Program-made: the position numbers and the translations under genes | Notes under the pieces: generated by a model | Seen by the model: only the letters and a program-made list of their open reading frames with translations | Database searches by the model: none | What the model was told of the DNA's origin: nothing | Source: Bacillus sp. REN16 | GTDB lineage: Bacteria; Bacillota; Bacilli; Bacillales; Bacillaceae_L | DNA length: 64,000 nt | NCBI RefSeq assembly: GCF_020731355.1 | Contig: NZ_JAJFZK010000003.1 | Coordinates: 248,001-312,000 of the forward strand | Reading direction: 5' to 3' | Shown here: in pieces, positions 23,755 to 33,028 of the stretch | How positions within the stretch are numbered: position 1 is the first letter of the stretch | Layout: every line of letters begins with the position of its first letter

Positions 23755-25440
23755 TTAGATCGTTAACTTATACACTCTTGCCTCATAAGGCTTTAATTCT
23801 ATTGTTTCAATTGAATCGTTTCGGTCTACTTCATAATTTCCAATTAATAATTCCTGTGTTTGATAGCCAAACCCATCCGGCAGCTCGAATAACGAATTCT
23901 CACTTGAAAAATTCAATACCACAAGCAATTTTACTCTACCTAATATTCTAGTATACGCATAAATCGTTGGATGCTCCGGCAACAGCAAATCATAGGTGCC
24001 ATACACAATAATCTCATGCTGATTTCGAAGTTCAATTAATTTTTTATAATAGCTAAATACTGAATTCGGATCTTCAACTTGCTTTGCCGCGTTAATTTCC
24101 CGATAATTCGGATTCACTGAAAGCCAAGGTGTTCCTGTTGTAAAACCAGCATTTTCGCTTTCATCCCACTGCATCGGGGTACGCGCATTGTCTCTTCCTT
24201 TTGCATAGATGGATTGCATGATTTCTTCCGGATCAATCCCCGCTTCAACTTTTTCCCTATACATATTAAGGGTTTCAATGTCCTTGTAATCATCAATGGT
24301 ATCAAACTGAACATTCGTCATCCCAAGTTCTTCACCTTGATATATATATGGAGTTCCTTGCAACATATGAAGGAACGTTCCGAGCATTTTCGCAGACTCG
24401 AGCCAATACTTTCCATCATCTGCAAACCGTGATACCATCCGTGGCTGGTCATGATTGTTTAAATACAAGCTATTCCAGCCATTGTCTTCGAGACCTTTTT
24501 GCCATTTCGTAAAACTTTGTTTCAAATCTAGTAAATTTAATGGACGCAAATCCCATTTTCCGGTTGGTCCTGAGTCCAAATCCATATGCTCAAATTGGAA
24601 GACCATGTTGAGTTCATTGCGATCTTCGCCGGTATAAGCTTTCGCCTCAGCGACATCAACACCTGGCATTTCACCAACGGTCATAATGTCGTATTTCGAT
24701 AAAACCTGTTGGTTCATTTCCTGTAAAAATTCATGGATTCGCGGTCCGTTCATATAAAACGGAGCACCAGATGCATATTTTTTACCTTCCGGAAACTCCC
24801 CATCAGGCAAACCATCAACCTTTGAAATAAAATTGATCACATCCATGCGAAAACCGTCAATTCCCTTGGAAAGCCAAAAGGTCATTAGGTCATAGATTTC
24901 CTGACGAACCTTCGGATTCTCCCAATTTAAGTCAGGCTGTTTTTTACTAAATAGATGTAAAAAATATTCATCGGTTTGTTCATCATATTGCCAAGCAGAT
25001 CCACTAAAGAAGGACTCCCAATTATTCGGTTCCTTCCCATCCTTAGCAGGGCGCCAAATATAGTAATCGCGATATGGGTTATCCTTGGAGATTCGTGACT
25101 GTTCGAACCACTCATGCTCATCGGAGGAGTGATTGACGACCAAGTCCATCATGAGCTTCATCCCACGGCTATGCATTTCTGAAAGTAGCTCTTCCCAATC
25201 CGCCATAGTTCCAAATTCGTTCATGATTTCACGATAATTGCTAATATCATAGCCATTGTCATCATTCGGGGATTCATACACAGGAGATAGCCAGATCACA
25301 TCAACACCAAGTTCCTTTAAATAATCCAGTTTTTCCGTAATTCCTTTTAAATCTCCAATTCCGTCCCCATTTGTATCCTTAAAGCTTCTTGGGTAAATTT
25401 GATAGACAACACTTTCTTTCCACCACGTTTTGTTTTGCAT
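23755..25440 (-). CDS. malL: GH13 alpha-glucosidase (oligo-1,6-glucosidase type), copy 1
   Basis: A 561-residue GH13 enzyme with the same catalytic set: DLVVNHSSDEHEWF, GIDGFRMDVINFISK, IMTVGEMPGVDVAEAK and YLNNHDQPRMVSRFA. It is cytoplasmic, with no signal peptide. Compared with its neighbour it has a different substrate-side loop after the third strand (DGLPDGEFPEGKKYASG) and MPG rather than ANG after the acid/base Glu, so the two probably differ in linkage or chain-length preference. It is encoded 16 bp after the LacI-type regulator gene. Confidence 0.9.
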   Translation of the reverse strand: MQNKTWWKESVVYQIYPRSFKDTNGDGIGDLKGITEKLDYLKELGVDVIWLSPVYESPNDDNGYDISNYREIMNEFGTMADWEELLSEMHSRGMKLMMDLVVNHSSDEHEWFEQSRISKDNPYRDYYIWRPAKDGKEPNNWESFFSGSAWQYDEQTDEYFLHLFSKKQPDLNWENPKVRQEIYDLMTFWLSKGIDGFRMDVINFISKVDGLPDGEFPEGKKYASGAPFYMNGPRIHEFLQEMNQQVLSKYDIMTVGEMPGVDVAEAKAYTGEDRNELNMVFQFEHMDLDSGPTGKWDLRPLNLLDLKQSFTKWQKGLEDNGWNSLYLNNHDQPRMVSRFADDGKYWLESAKMLGTFLHMLQGTPYIYQGEELGMTNVQFDTIDDYKDIETLNMYREKVEAGIDPEEIMQSIYAKGRDNARTPMQWDESENAGFTTGTPWLSVNPNYREINAAKQVEDPNSVFSYYKKLIELRNQHEIIVYGTYDLLLPEHPTIYAYTRILGRVKLLVVLNFSSENSLFELPDGFGYQTQELLIGNYEVDRNDSIETIELKPYEARVYKLTI

Positions 25441-25456
25441 TCCATTACCCCACTTT

Positions 25457-26476
25457 CTACTTAATTCTCGTACACGACTTTCGTTCGATTAACTTCGCCG
25501 GTATCGTAATCCGTTTCGGCAGGACATTCGGATTTTTAATCTTTTCAATCAAACAGCTAGCGCCTTCCATCCCGAGTTGAAAAATATCAATATCCACTGA
25601 AGTGAGGGGAGGCTTAGAGTATTCGGCAAGGAGCACATTGTTGAAGCTTACAATCGAAACATCCTCTGGCACTCGTATATTTATTTCTTCAAAATGACTC
25701 ATCAGCTCAATCGCGATAAAATCGTCCGTACAAACTAATGCAGTAGGTGGCTCAACCGATCTGATAAAAGATTTGATTGCCTCTTTTCCCTCATTAAGTG
25801 TGCTTTTGTGAATGATATAGTCTTCACGAAAAGCAATTCCAGCTTCACTTAGTGCTTGCTTATAGCCCTTAAGGCGGTCGAGCATAAACACAAAGTCACC
25901 ATCAAACCCGACAAAAGCAATTTTCTTGTGTCCTAATTCAATCAAGTGATCTGTTACGACCTTCGTAATGTAAATATTGTCATTGTCCACATGTATCACA
26001 CGTTCTGCACCAAGTACCGGGCGACCAATGACTGTAAACGGAAAATCAATTTTCTGTAAATAGGTAATGAGACGATCATCTGTACGAGAATAGAGTAAGA
26101 TTAATCCATCCACACGTCGGCCCTGTACCATTCCTACGACTTCCTCAAATATTTCGTCCTCAGTCCCAGCGGTTGAAAGATATAACCCATACTTATGCTC
26201 ACGCGCTTGAACACTGATTCCTCTAATGACTTCCGGGAAGAAGGGGTCTTGGAGTACATGGGACGCCGAGAATGGCATCACAACCCCAATGGTTGCCGTG
26301 CTTTTTACTGCTAAGCTGCGTGCTGTAAAATTAGGGTGATACCCAAGCTTTTCCATCGCTTCCCGTACACGTATTTTCGTTTCTTCACTAATTCGAGGGT
26401 TATCTGCAATGACCCTTGAGACAGTGGAAGGCGATACATTTGCCTCTTTTGCTACATCTTTAATAGTGATAGCCAT
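25457..26476 (-). CDS. LacI-family regulator of the alpha-glucoside operon (MalR-like)
   Basis: A 339-residue repressor. The N-terminal HTH and hinge (ITIKDVAKEANVSPSTVSRVIADNPRISEETKIRV...LGYHPNFTARSLA) are followed by a periplasmic-binding-type effector domain. Its place between permease and glucosidase genes indicates MalR-type control by maltose or a related sugar. Three sequences upstream of the operon fit a LacI-type site (GCAATCGCTTGC; CAAACGGTTG; TGCAACGGTTCC). Confidence 0.9.
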   Translation of the reverse strand: MAITIKDVAKEANVSPSTVSRVIADNPRISEETKIRVREAMEKLGYHPNFTARSLAVKSTATIGVVMPFSASHVLQDPFFPEVIRGISVQAREHKYGLYLSTAGTEDEIFEEVVGMVQGRRVDGLILLYSRTDDRLITYLQKIDFPFTVIGRPVLGAERVIHVDNDNIYITKVVTDHLIELGHKKIAFVGFDGDFVFMLDRLKGYKQALSEAGIAFREDYIIHKSTLNEGKEAIKSFIRSVEPPTALVCTDDFIAIELMSHFEEINIRVPEDVSIVSFNNVLLAEYSKPPLTSVDIDIFQLGMEGASCLIEKIKNPNVLPKRITIPAKLIERKSCTRIK

Positions 26477-26536
26477 ACATACCCTCCGAAAACTAAGTAC
26501 TATATAAAAGGAGCCTGGCCCCTTGGTTTTCCATGT

Positions 26537-27358
26537 TTATTTTACAGAGCCTTCCGCGATTCCCTTGATAATGTGTTTTTGCATGAAGAAATACACAAGA
26601 ATCACCGGAATAATCGCAATCGTTAAACCTGCAAGGGCTAAATGCCATTGTTTCGTATATTGACCAAAGAAGAAGAACATTTTCAATGGGATTGTGTGCA
26701 TTCCCTCTTGGTTGATGACAAGGGATGGTAATAAATAATCATTCCAAATCCAAATAATATTCAAAATCGCGACTGTTACTGAAATTGGCTTTAACATCGG
26801 GAATATGATGTGCCAGAAAATTTGCCATCTGTTCGCGCCATCAATTGTGGCTGCTTCATCCAATGATTTTGAAATTCCTTGTAAAGATCCGTGATATAAG
26901 AAAATTGATAAACTGCTGCCAAAGCCAAGATACATAAAAACAATTCCAAATCGGTTTAATAAATCCATTTTACCAAACAAAGACACTAAAGGAATCATAA
27001 CTGATTGGAATGGAATCAGCATCGCTGCGATAAATAGGAAGAAAACCAGACCACTGACTTTTCCTTTGCGACGATTTAAAGCATATGCTGCCATCGATGA
27101 AAAAAGAATAATGACCGCAACACCTAAAACCGTAATAAGTACCGAGTTAAAGAAGGTGCGGATAAAGTCAAGTTCTTCAAAGGCTTGAACATAGTTATCG
27201 AATGTAAAAACATCCGGCAGCTTTAGGGTATCTGTAAAAATTTCACGTTTTGTTTTGAACGAGTTTACAACCATCAAGTAGAAAGGGGAGAGCCAAATCA
27301 GGCCAAGTACAATGCCTAGAATTTCAAGCAAATATAATTTTCTTTTTTTACTTTTCAT
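26537..27358 (-). CDS. CUT1 alpha-glucoside ABC transporter permease (MalG-like)
   Basis: A 273-residue protein with six predicted helices and the EAA loop SLDEAATIDGANRWQIFWHIIFPMLKP; the C-terminus is MQKHIIKGIAEGSVK. The start ATG overlaps the upstream permease stop (TGATG). It pairs with the MalF-like subunit; no ATPase gene is in the operon. Confidence 0.9.
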   Translation of the reverse strand: MKSKKRKLYLLEILGIVLGLIWLSPFYLMVVNSFKTKREIFTDTLKLPDVFTFDNYVQAFEELDFIRTFFNSVLITVLGVAVIILFSSMAAYALNRRKGKVSGLVFFLFIAAMLIPFQSVMIPLVSLFGKMDLLNRFGIVFMYLGFGSSLSIFLYHGSLQGISKSLDEAATIDGANRWQIFWHIIFPMLKPISVTVAILNIIWIWNDYLLPSLVINQEGMHTIPLKMFFFFGQYTKQWHLALAGLTIAIIPVILVYFFMQKHIIKGIAEGSVK

Positions 27359-28218
27359 CACATCTCGACCTCCCGTTTCTTATTGATGTACACTTGCGTT
27401 AATGAAATAGCCGCTACGATGATAAAGAAAATAATGGCTTTTGCCTGTCCGTATGCATATTGATTTACCGAAAAGGCTGTTTTAAAAATCTCCATTGCCA
27501 CCATTTGTGTTGAATTATAAGGTCCGCCACCTGTTAAACTTAGGTTTTGGTCGTACAGCTTAAACGTATTTGATAAGGTTAAGAATAAACTTACTGTAAA
27601 AGCCGGTGCCACAAGTGGGAACGTGATATTTTTAAAACGCTGGAAGCTGCTTGCTCCGTCTATTTCCGCTGCTTCTAATAATTCCTGTGGAACACTTTCA
27701 AGGTAGGAAATATAGATGATCATGATATATCCTGCCATTTGCCAACTCATGAGAATAACCAATGCCCAAAAACCAGTTGTATCCGTTGATAACCAGCCTT
27801 TGAAAGCCGCAATACCCGTTAAATCTCCAATGCTCGCAAATACCTTCATGAAAATAAACTGCCAAATGAATCCGAGGATTAGTCCCCCAATTAAGTTCGG
27901 CATGAAAAAGATTGTTCGTAAAAGATTATTTGTTTTAAGCTTTTGCGTAACAAGTAAAGCTAATGAAAGTCCAAAAAAGTTAATGAGGAAAATGGATACC
28001 ACCGAAAATTTCACGGTAAACCATAAAGAGTTAATGAATTCCTTATCATGAATTAGCTTTTGATAGTGTTCAAGACCGACAAACTCGGTAATCTTGATTC
28101 CATTCCAATCTGTAAAAGAGTAATAGGTTCCAAAAATTAATGGTAAGATTACGACCACACCAAGTGCTACTAGCGTTGGGGCTAAAAATAACCAATACCA
28201 TAGATTCCGGTTTCGCAT
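27358..28218 (-). CDS. CUT1 alpha-glucoside ABC transporter permease (MalF-like)
   Basis: A 286-residue protein with six predicted helices, the EAA loop ELLEAAEIDGASSFQRFKNITFPLVAP and the motif LTGGGPYNSTQMVAMEIFKTAF common in MalF-type subunits. A short MalF of this size (no large P2 loop) is typical of Gram-positive CUT1 systems. GGAGGAATT precedes the ATG. Confidence 0.9.
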   Translation of the reverse strand: MRNRNLWYWLFLAPTLVALGVVVILPLIFGTYYSFTDWNGIKITEFVGLEHYQKLIHDKEFINSLWFTVKFSVVSIFLINFFGLSLALLVTQKLKTNNLLRTIFFMPNLIGGLILGFIWQFIFMKVFASIGDLTGIAAFKGWLSTDTTGFWALVILMSWQMAGYIMIIYISYLESVPQELLEAAEIDGASSFQRFKNITFPLVAPAFTVSLFLTLSNTFKLYDQNLSLTGGGPYNSTQMVAMEIFKTAFSVNQYAYGQAKAIIFFIIVAAISLTQVYINKKREVEM

Positions 28219-28277
28219 AGTTTAATTCCTCCAATTGCCCGAAGTCCCGAAACATTTTTTATTTACGTTCTTTTAAA

Positions 28278-28318
28278 AATAGAAAACAAAGCAACCCCAT
28301 GCTGCCTTGTTTTCTATT
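28278..28318 (-). terminator. Intercistronic hairpin between binding-protein and permease genes
   Basis: AATAGAAAACAA / TTGTTTTCTATT 12-bp stem around a smaller inner stem, followed on the minus strand by TTTAAAAG. A weak terminator or mRNA-stabilising hairpin. Confidence 0.65.
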
Positions 28319-28332
28319 GTTAGGTCAATCTA

Positions 28333-29637
28333 TTATTTTCTTAGGTCTTCCCAAGATTTTTGAGATTCCTTCACAAGGTCATCCCAGCTCATTTCATCGC
28401 TGATGTATTTTTGAATATTAACACCAAGCTGTTGCTCTCCCCAACCAGTAGGGTAGCCCATGAATACCCAAGGAATTGTTCTTCCTTCAGTTGCATACTC
28501 ATATACTGCTTTACCTAGTGGATCAGATACTTTTGAAGCGTCAAATCCTTCATAAGCAGGGATAAATTTAAAGTCTTCTAACACAGCTGTTTTTCCATCT
28601 TCAGACGTATATAACCAGTCTAGGAAATCTTTTGCAGCCTTCACTTCTGCATCATCTTTGTTGCTGTTGACAGCCCAGTACATTGGGATACCAACTGGGA
28701 TTGAATCTTCTTTGTAGCCTTCAACAGGAATTGGCAGGATGCTAACGCCACTGTTTGCAAGCTCTTCATCGATACCTGCGATTGAACCATATACCCAGTT
28801 ACCTTGTTGAATCATTGCCACACGTCCAGTAGAGAATAACTCTTCTACTTGCATTGCATAATCTAAGCTTACTGTCGGTTGAACAGAATACTCATTTTGT
28901 AAATCTAATACTTTCTTAAATGCATCACCATATTTAAAGTCTACAGATTTAGCATCAAATGTTCCTAATACATTTCCTTCAAATTCAGGTGATAAGAATG
29001 CATTTGATAAATGTAAGCCTGTCACCCATTTTTCTTTACCAGGTAAGGCAAACACAGCATCTAAACCTAGTTCATCTTTCTTGCTGTCTAATGTCTTAAC
29101 CGCTTCTTCTAAAGCAGCGTAAGTTGTAATTTTGTCTGGATTGATTCCAGCTTTTTCAAATACTGCAGTATTGTAAATTAAGCCATACCCTTCTTGGTTA
29201 AAAGGAAGTCCTAATACTTTGTCTTCTTTTGTAACACCTTCAAGGGTTCCTTCTAATGCAACACCAGCAGCTGCTGTGTCAGAAAGATCTGCTAAACTAT
29301 CCGCCCAGTCCGCAACGTCTTGAGGACCGCCAATATTATAAATAGTTGGTTCTTCACCAGAAGCAAACTTTGAACGAAGTGCTGCTCCGTAATCTTCTCC
29401 GCCACCAACAGTTGTGATGTTGATCTTAACACCCTCATGTGATTCTTCATATTGCTTTGCAACTGCTTCAAATTGATCTTTAAACTCTACTTTGAATTGG
29501 AAGATATCCACTGTTGTTGCTTTTGAATCGCTTTTATTTCCGCTTGAGCCTTCTTCTTTTGAAGAACATCCTACTAAAGCAACACTTAAGAGTAATAAGA
29601 GTGTCATTACTGTAGGAATTAGTTTCTTTGCCTTCAT
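28333..29637 (-). CDS. CUT1 alpha-glucoside-binding lipoprotein
   Basis: A 434-residue family 1 binding protein with the lipoprotein signal KLIPTVMTLLLLLSVALVGC. The mature part (TVDIFQFKVEFKDQFEAVAKQYEESHEGVKINITTVGGGEDYG; TGRVAMIQQGNWVYGSI) fits MalE/MsmE-like proteins. Together with two cytoplasmic GH13 glucosidases and a LacI regulator, the ligand is most likely a maltose- or isomaltose-type oligosaccharide. It is the first gene of the operon, behind three LacI-type operators. Confidence 0.88.
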   Translation of the reverse strand: MKAKKLIPTVMTLLLLLSVALVGCSSKEEGSSGNKSDSKATTVDIFQFKVEFKDQFEAVAKQYEESHEGVKINITTVGGGEDYGAALRSKFASGEEPTIYNIGGPQDVADWADSLADLSDTAAAGVALEGTLEGVTKEDKVLGLPFNQEGYGLIYNTAVFEKAGINPDKITTYAALEEAVKTLDSKKDELGLDAVFALPGKEKWVTGLHLSNAFLSPEFEGNVLGTFDAKSVDFKYGDAFKKVLDLQNEYSVQPTVSLDYAMQVEELFSTGRVAMIQQGNWVYGSIAGIDEELANSGVSILPIPVEGYKEDSIPVGIPMYWAVNSNKDDAEVKAAKDFLDWLYTSEDGKTAVLEDFKFIPAYEGFDASKVSDPLGKAVYEYATEGRTIPWVFMGYPTGWGEQQLGVNIQKYISDEMSWDDLVKESQKSWEDLRK

Positions 29638-29672
29638 GGTAAAACCCCCATTTGTTTATTTTTTAAAAGGAA

Positions 29673-29684
29673 GGAACCGTTGCA
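29673..29684 (-). promoter_or_regulatory. LacI-type operator, site 1
   Basis: TGCAACGGTTCC on the minus strand, one good half-site (TGCAAC) with a poorer partner, 36 bp before the binding-protein start codon. Confidence 0.45.
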
Positions 29685-29694
29685 CCGGATTTCG

Positions 29695-29706
29695 GCAATC
29701 GCTTGC
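29695..29706 (-). promoter_or_regulatory. LacI-type operator, site 2
   Basis: GCAATCGCTTGC on the plus strand (GCAAGCGATTGC on the minus), matching the symmetric GCAANCGNTTGC pattern exactly. Confidence 0.65.
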
Positions 29707-29835
29707 ATAATTTTAGACAATTTTGTCGAAATTATGAATATAACCCTCTACTTTTTATAAACTATCATTGTGTACAAAAAGCAGACTTTGTTGATAACAC
29801 TACACTTTCCATCATTTCATTGCTTTGCGCAACTT

Positions 29836-29851
29836 TGCGCAAACGGTTGCA
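29836..29851 (-). promoter_or_regulatory. LacI-type operator, site 3
   Basis: TGCGCAAACGGTTGCA contains CAAACGGTTG, a CG-centred palindrome of the same kind, about 130 bp further upstream; spacing would allow looping. The rest of the 29.64-30.05 kb gap is A/T-rich and holds no gene. Confidence 0.6.
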
Positions 29852-29998
29852 TCCCTCTTACAAGATTTATATTAGCATGGGGCAAATTGAATTACAACAA
29901 AAAAGTTTAATCGTTTTCATAATTTCCATGATCATTCCTTTTGAATGGATACTTGCAATATAGTTTTTGTTGTGATATATTTTTCGTTGTAAACCAAA

Positions 29999-30021
29999 TG
30001 ACCAATTTCCTCATTTGGTCA
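29999..30021 (+). promoter_or_regulatory. TetR operator upstream of the tetR gene
   Basis: TGACCA and TGGTCA arms separated by 11 bases, 27 bp before the TTG start of the TetR-family gene. The same hexamers form the site before yhgE. Confidence 0.6.
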
Positions 30022-30047
30022 AATTGCTAAGAATGGGGTGATCTACG

Positions 30048-30620
30048 TTGGCGATTGATAGAAAACAACTCATCATTGAAGCTGCTACAAAATCATTCTC
30101 TTTATTCGGGTACAAGGCAACGACAATGGATCAAGTTGCAAAGCTTGCAAATGTCGGAAAAGGCACAATCTATACCTTTTTTAAAAATAAGGAGGAATTA
30201 TTCGACGAGATCACCAGTACGCTCATTCAGGACATGAAGATCGTAGCCGAGGAAGCGATGGATAAAAACAGTACCTTTTATGATAATGCACACCGGGTGC
30301 TCTTTCGATTGCTCGAATTTCGTAAATCCCATCAGTTAACAATTAAGCTTTTTCAAGAAGAAAGGGATATCGGGACGCAAGCTGTTGTTGAAGTCGTACA
30401 ACGTGTTGAGGAAGCAATCATCAACTATATGAAGGGCATCATTCAAGAAGCGATCGACCGTGATGAGATTAAGCCATGCAACCCTGAAATCACTGCTTTT
30501 GTCATGTTAAAGCTGTATGTTTCGTTAATTTTTGACTGGGAACGAAATCACAAACCGCTTGAAAAAGAAGAAATATCACATTTATTTAAGCTGTATTTCT
30601 TCAATGGATTAGAAAAATAG
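30048..30620 (+). CDS. TetR-family regulator (YhgD-like)
   Basis: A 190-residue repressor. The HTH is in residues 8-50 (IIEAATKSFSLFGYKATTMDQVAKLANVGKGTIYTFFKNKEELFDEI) and the C-terminal ligand domain is helical. The start is a TTG after GGGGTG. It lies directly upstream of a YhgE/Pip gene, the same pairing as yhgD-yhgE in B. subtilis. Two matching inverted repeats, before its own start and before yhgE, suggest it represses both. Confidence 0.9.
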   Translation: MAIDRKQLIIEAATKSFSLFGYKATTMDQVAKLANVGKGTIYTFFKNKEELFDEITSTLIQDMKIVAEEAMDKNSTFYDNAHRVLFRLLEFRKSHQLTIKLFQEERDIGTQAVVEVVQRVEEAIINYMKGIIQEAIDRDEIKPCNPEITAFVMLKLYVSLIFDWERNHKPLEKEEISHLFKLYFFNGLEK

Positions 30621-30657
30621 CCATATCAAGGGTACTCAATTTGAGGACCCATTTATT

Positions 30658-30673
30658 TGGTCAAAAATGACCA
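30658..30673 (+). promoter_or_regulatory. TetR operator upstream of yhgE
   Basis: TGGTCAAAAATGACCA, a perfect 16-bp palindrome with 6-bp arms around AAAA, 38 bp before the yhgE start. Confidence 0.75.
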
Positions 30674-30711
30674 TTCGAACAAAACAGTCAATTATTTAGG
30701 AGGAATTTTAT

Positions 30712-32934
30712 ATGAAGGGATCATCCTTTTTTGCTGAATTAAAAAACATCCTTTCCAATCGAAAAATCCTTATTCCGATTTTAGCAGTGGCCTTTGTACC
30801 GGTCCTATATGCCGGAATGTTCCTTTGGGCCTTTTGGGATCCGTATGACCATATGAAGGATTTACCGGTTGCGATTGTAAATCAGGATGCTGGAGCTGAT
30901 TTTGAAGGGGACGAATTACAGCTTGGACAAGAGCTGACCGATAAGCTTTCTGATAATGCCACCTTTGATTTTCATATGGTATCAAAGGAAGAAGGTTATA
31001 AAGGGCTTGAAAACAGAGATTATTATTTGCTCGTTGAGATTCCTGAAGACTTTTCAACGAATGCAACGACTTTGTTAGATAGCCAACCGCAAAAATTAGA
31101 ACTTAAATATGTGCCAAACGAAAGCACAAACTTTTTATCTTCACAAATTGGAGAAACAGCGATTGAAAAAATCAAAGCTGAAATTTCAAAGAATGTCACA
31201 GCTACCTATGCTGAGACAATGTTTGATAAGGTTCAAGTTTTAGCAGACGGGTTAACTCAAGCAAGTGATGGGTCCGAGCAACTTGCTGAAGGTATAGCAA
31301 AAGTAAATGACGGCTCGAAAACATTGGAAGAAAATTTAGCCTTATTAGCTTCAAAATCTATTGAATTCACTGACGGTGTGGAAAAGGCCTCTTCCGGCGC
31401 AACTGACCTTGCTTCTGGAACAGATCAAGTAAAAGCTGGGCTTGAGGAAATCAACGGGAAACTTCCAACTTTAGTAGATGGTACAAACCAAGTTCAAGAC
31501 GGAGTTGCCCTTATGAAGGAAGAACTTCCCAAACAAATTGCTGCGGGTGTTTCTGCTCAGCTTAACGAAAGTGTTAACCAAATAGACGTTGGTCTTGATG
31601 AGCTAGAAACAAAGCTTGGCACTGGACTATCTGAACAGCTTACAAATGGAATTGCGGCTAACCTGTCTGAAAAGTTAGCTGACCAAATGATCGCTTCACA
31701 AACTGGGCAAATGGAACAGTTAAAAGCTGCACTTGAAAGTTCATTAGGCAACGAGCAGGCTTCTGCAATTATGGCCCAAATGGCTCAAGGACAGCCGACG
31801 AAAGAACAATTACAACAACAGCTGGAACAACAATTAGCGGGGCAACTTAAACCAGGCATCTCATCTGGAGTTGCAAGTGGATTAGATCAAGGTTTTAGCC
31901 AATTCAAAACGGGTCTTCATCAACAATTCGGTGCTGCAACAGCTGGTTTAGAAGACCAATTAAAAACACAAACAAGTCCTTCTTTTAACCAGTTATTAGC
32001 CGGACTTCAAAAGGTGAATAATGGTCAAATCAGTTTACAACAAGGAATTGGCCAACTGTATAATGGGTCTGTTGCACTTAATAACGGTGCCCATGATTTA
32101 ACAACTGGTATGGGCCAATTAACAAACGGCGCTGGTCAATTACAAAATGGTGCCGGACAGCTTGCAGACGGATCGAAGCAATTAGAAGAAGGTACCGTTC
32201 AACTAGCTGATGGTTCGACTGAACTTGCTGAAAAATTGTCAGAAGGTGCAGAGCAGGCAAATTCGGTTGAAGCTAACGACGAAACGTATGACATGATGGG
32301 TGATCCTGTTACGGTTAAAAAGCAGGAAATTAACACCGTGCCTAACTATGGAACAGGATTCGCACCTTATTTTATCTCACTTGGTTTATTTGTTGGCGCA
32401 TTGCTAATGTCTATTGTGTTCAAACTTAAAGAACCTGTGATTCAACCTAAAAATGCATTCCGCTGGTTCTTTAGTAAATTTGGTGTATTGGCCATTATTG
32501 GGGTCGTTCAAGCAGCACTGGTCGATGTCATTTTACTAACGGGTTTAAAAATTGAGGTCGCAAGTTTGCCATTATTCTTTGTCACATCCGTGATTACAAG
32601 CTTTGTTTTCTTAACGTTAGTTCAAATGCTTGTTTCCATGATGGGTGACCCTGGACGCTTCATTGCAATTGTGGTCTTAATTTTACAATTAACAACAAGT
32701 GCTGGAACCTTCCCGCTTGAGTTAATTCCAAATGTATTACAACCACTCAACGCATTGTTGCCAATGACCTATTCCGTTCAGTCCTTTAAGGCGGTAATAT
32801 CAAGCGGTGATTTTGCCTACATGTGGCACAACAACTTGATTCTCTTAACCTATATGGTAGCTTTCATGGCAATTACAATTGGGTATTTTGCAGTTAAGAT
32901 GAAAAAGGAAAATGTTCAGGTTGAAATGAATTAA
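30712..32934 (+). CDS. yhgE: YhgE/Pip family membrane protein
   Basis: A 740-residue protein: an N-terminal membrane helix (ILIPILAVAFVPVLYAGMFLWAFWD, residues 20-45), a large extracellular domain (LPVAIVNQDAGADFEGDELQLG is the YhgE N-terminal motif), long stretches of Gly-containing heptads (for example GAGQLQN-GAGQLAD-GSKQLEE-GTVQLAD, around 480-520), then about five C-terminal helices with an ABC-2-permease-like arrangement. Members include phage-infection protein Pip and transporters tied to drug or lipid export; the precise role is unsettled. It is controlled with the TetR gene upstream and ends at a strong terminator. Confidence 0.9.
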   Translation: MKGSSFFAELKNILSNRKILIPILAVAFVPVLYAGMFLWAFWDPYDHMKDLPVAIVNQDAGADFEGDELQLGQELTDKLSDNATFDFHMVSKEEGYKGLENRDYYLLVEIPEDFSTNATTLLDSQPQKLELKYVPNESTNFLSSQIGETAIEKIKAEISKNVTATYAETMFDKVQVLADGLTQASDGSEQLAEGIAKVNDGSKTLEENLALLASKSIEFTDGVEKASSGATDLASGTDQVKAGLEEINGKLPTLVDGTNQVQDGVALMKEELPKQIAAGVSAQLNESVNQIDVGLDELETKLGTGLSEQLTNGIAANLSEKLADQMIASQTGQMEQLKAALESSLGNEQASAIMAQMAQGQPTKEQLQQQLEQQLAGQLKPGISSGVASGLDQGFSQFKTGLHQQFGAATAGLEDQLKTQTSPSFNQLLAGLQKVNNGQISLQQGIGQLYNGSVALNNGAHDLTTGMGQLTNGAGQLQNGAGQLADGSKQLEEGTVQLADGSTELAEKLSEGAEQANSVEANDETYDMMGDPVTVKKQEINTVPNYGTGFAPYFISLGLFVGALLMSIVFKLKEPVIQPKNAFRWFFSKFGVLAIIGVVQAALVDVILLTGLKIEVASLPLFFVTSVITSFVFLTLVQMLVSMMGDPGRFIAIVVLILQLTTSAGTFPLELIPNVLQPLNALLPMTYSVQSFKAVISSGDFAYMWHNNLILLTYMVAFMAITIGYFAVKMKKENVQVEMN

Positions 32935-32944
32935 AGGGTATGCG

Positions 32945-32976
32945 AAAAGCTAGGGATGCTGGTCCCTAGCTTTTCT
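32945..32976 (+). terminator. Terminator of tetR-yhgE
   Basis: AAAAGCTAGGGA-TGCTGG-TCCCTAGCTTTT, a perfect 12-bp stem with a T-rich end. Confidence 0.9.
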
Positions 32977-33028
32977 TTGTATTATTTTCAGATTTTATTT
33001 TCCTAACCTTCTCAGGTGTTAATCCAAC

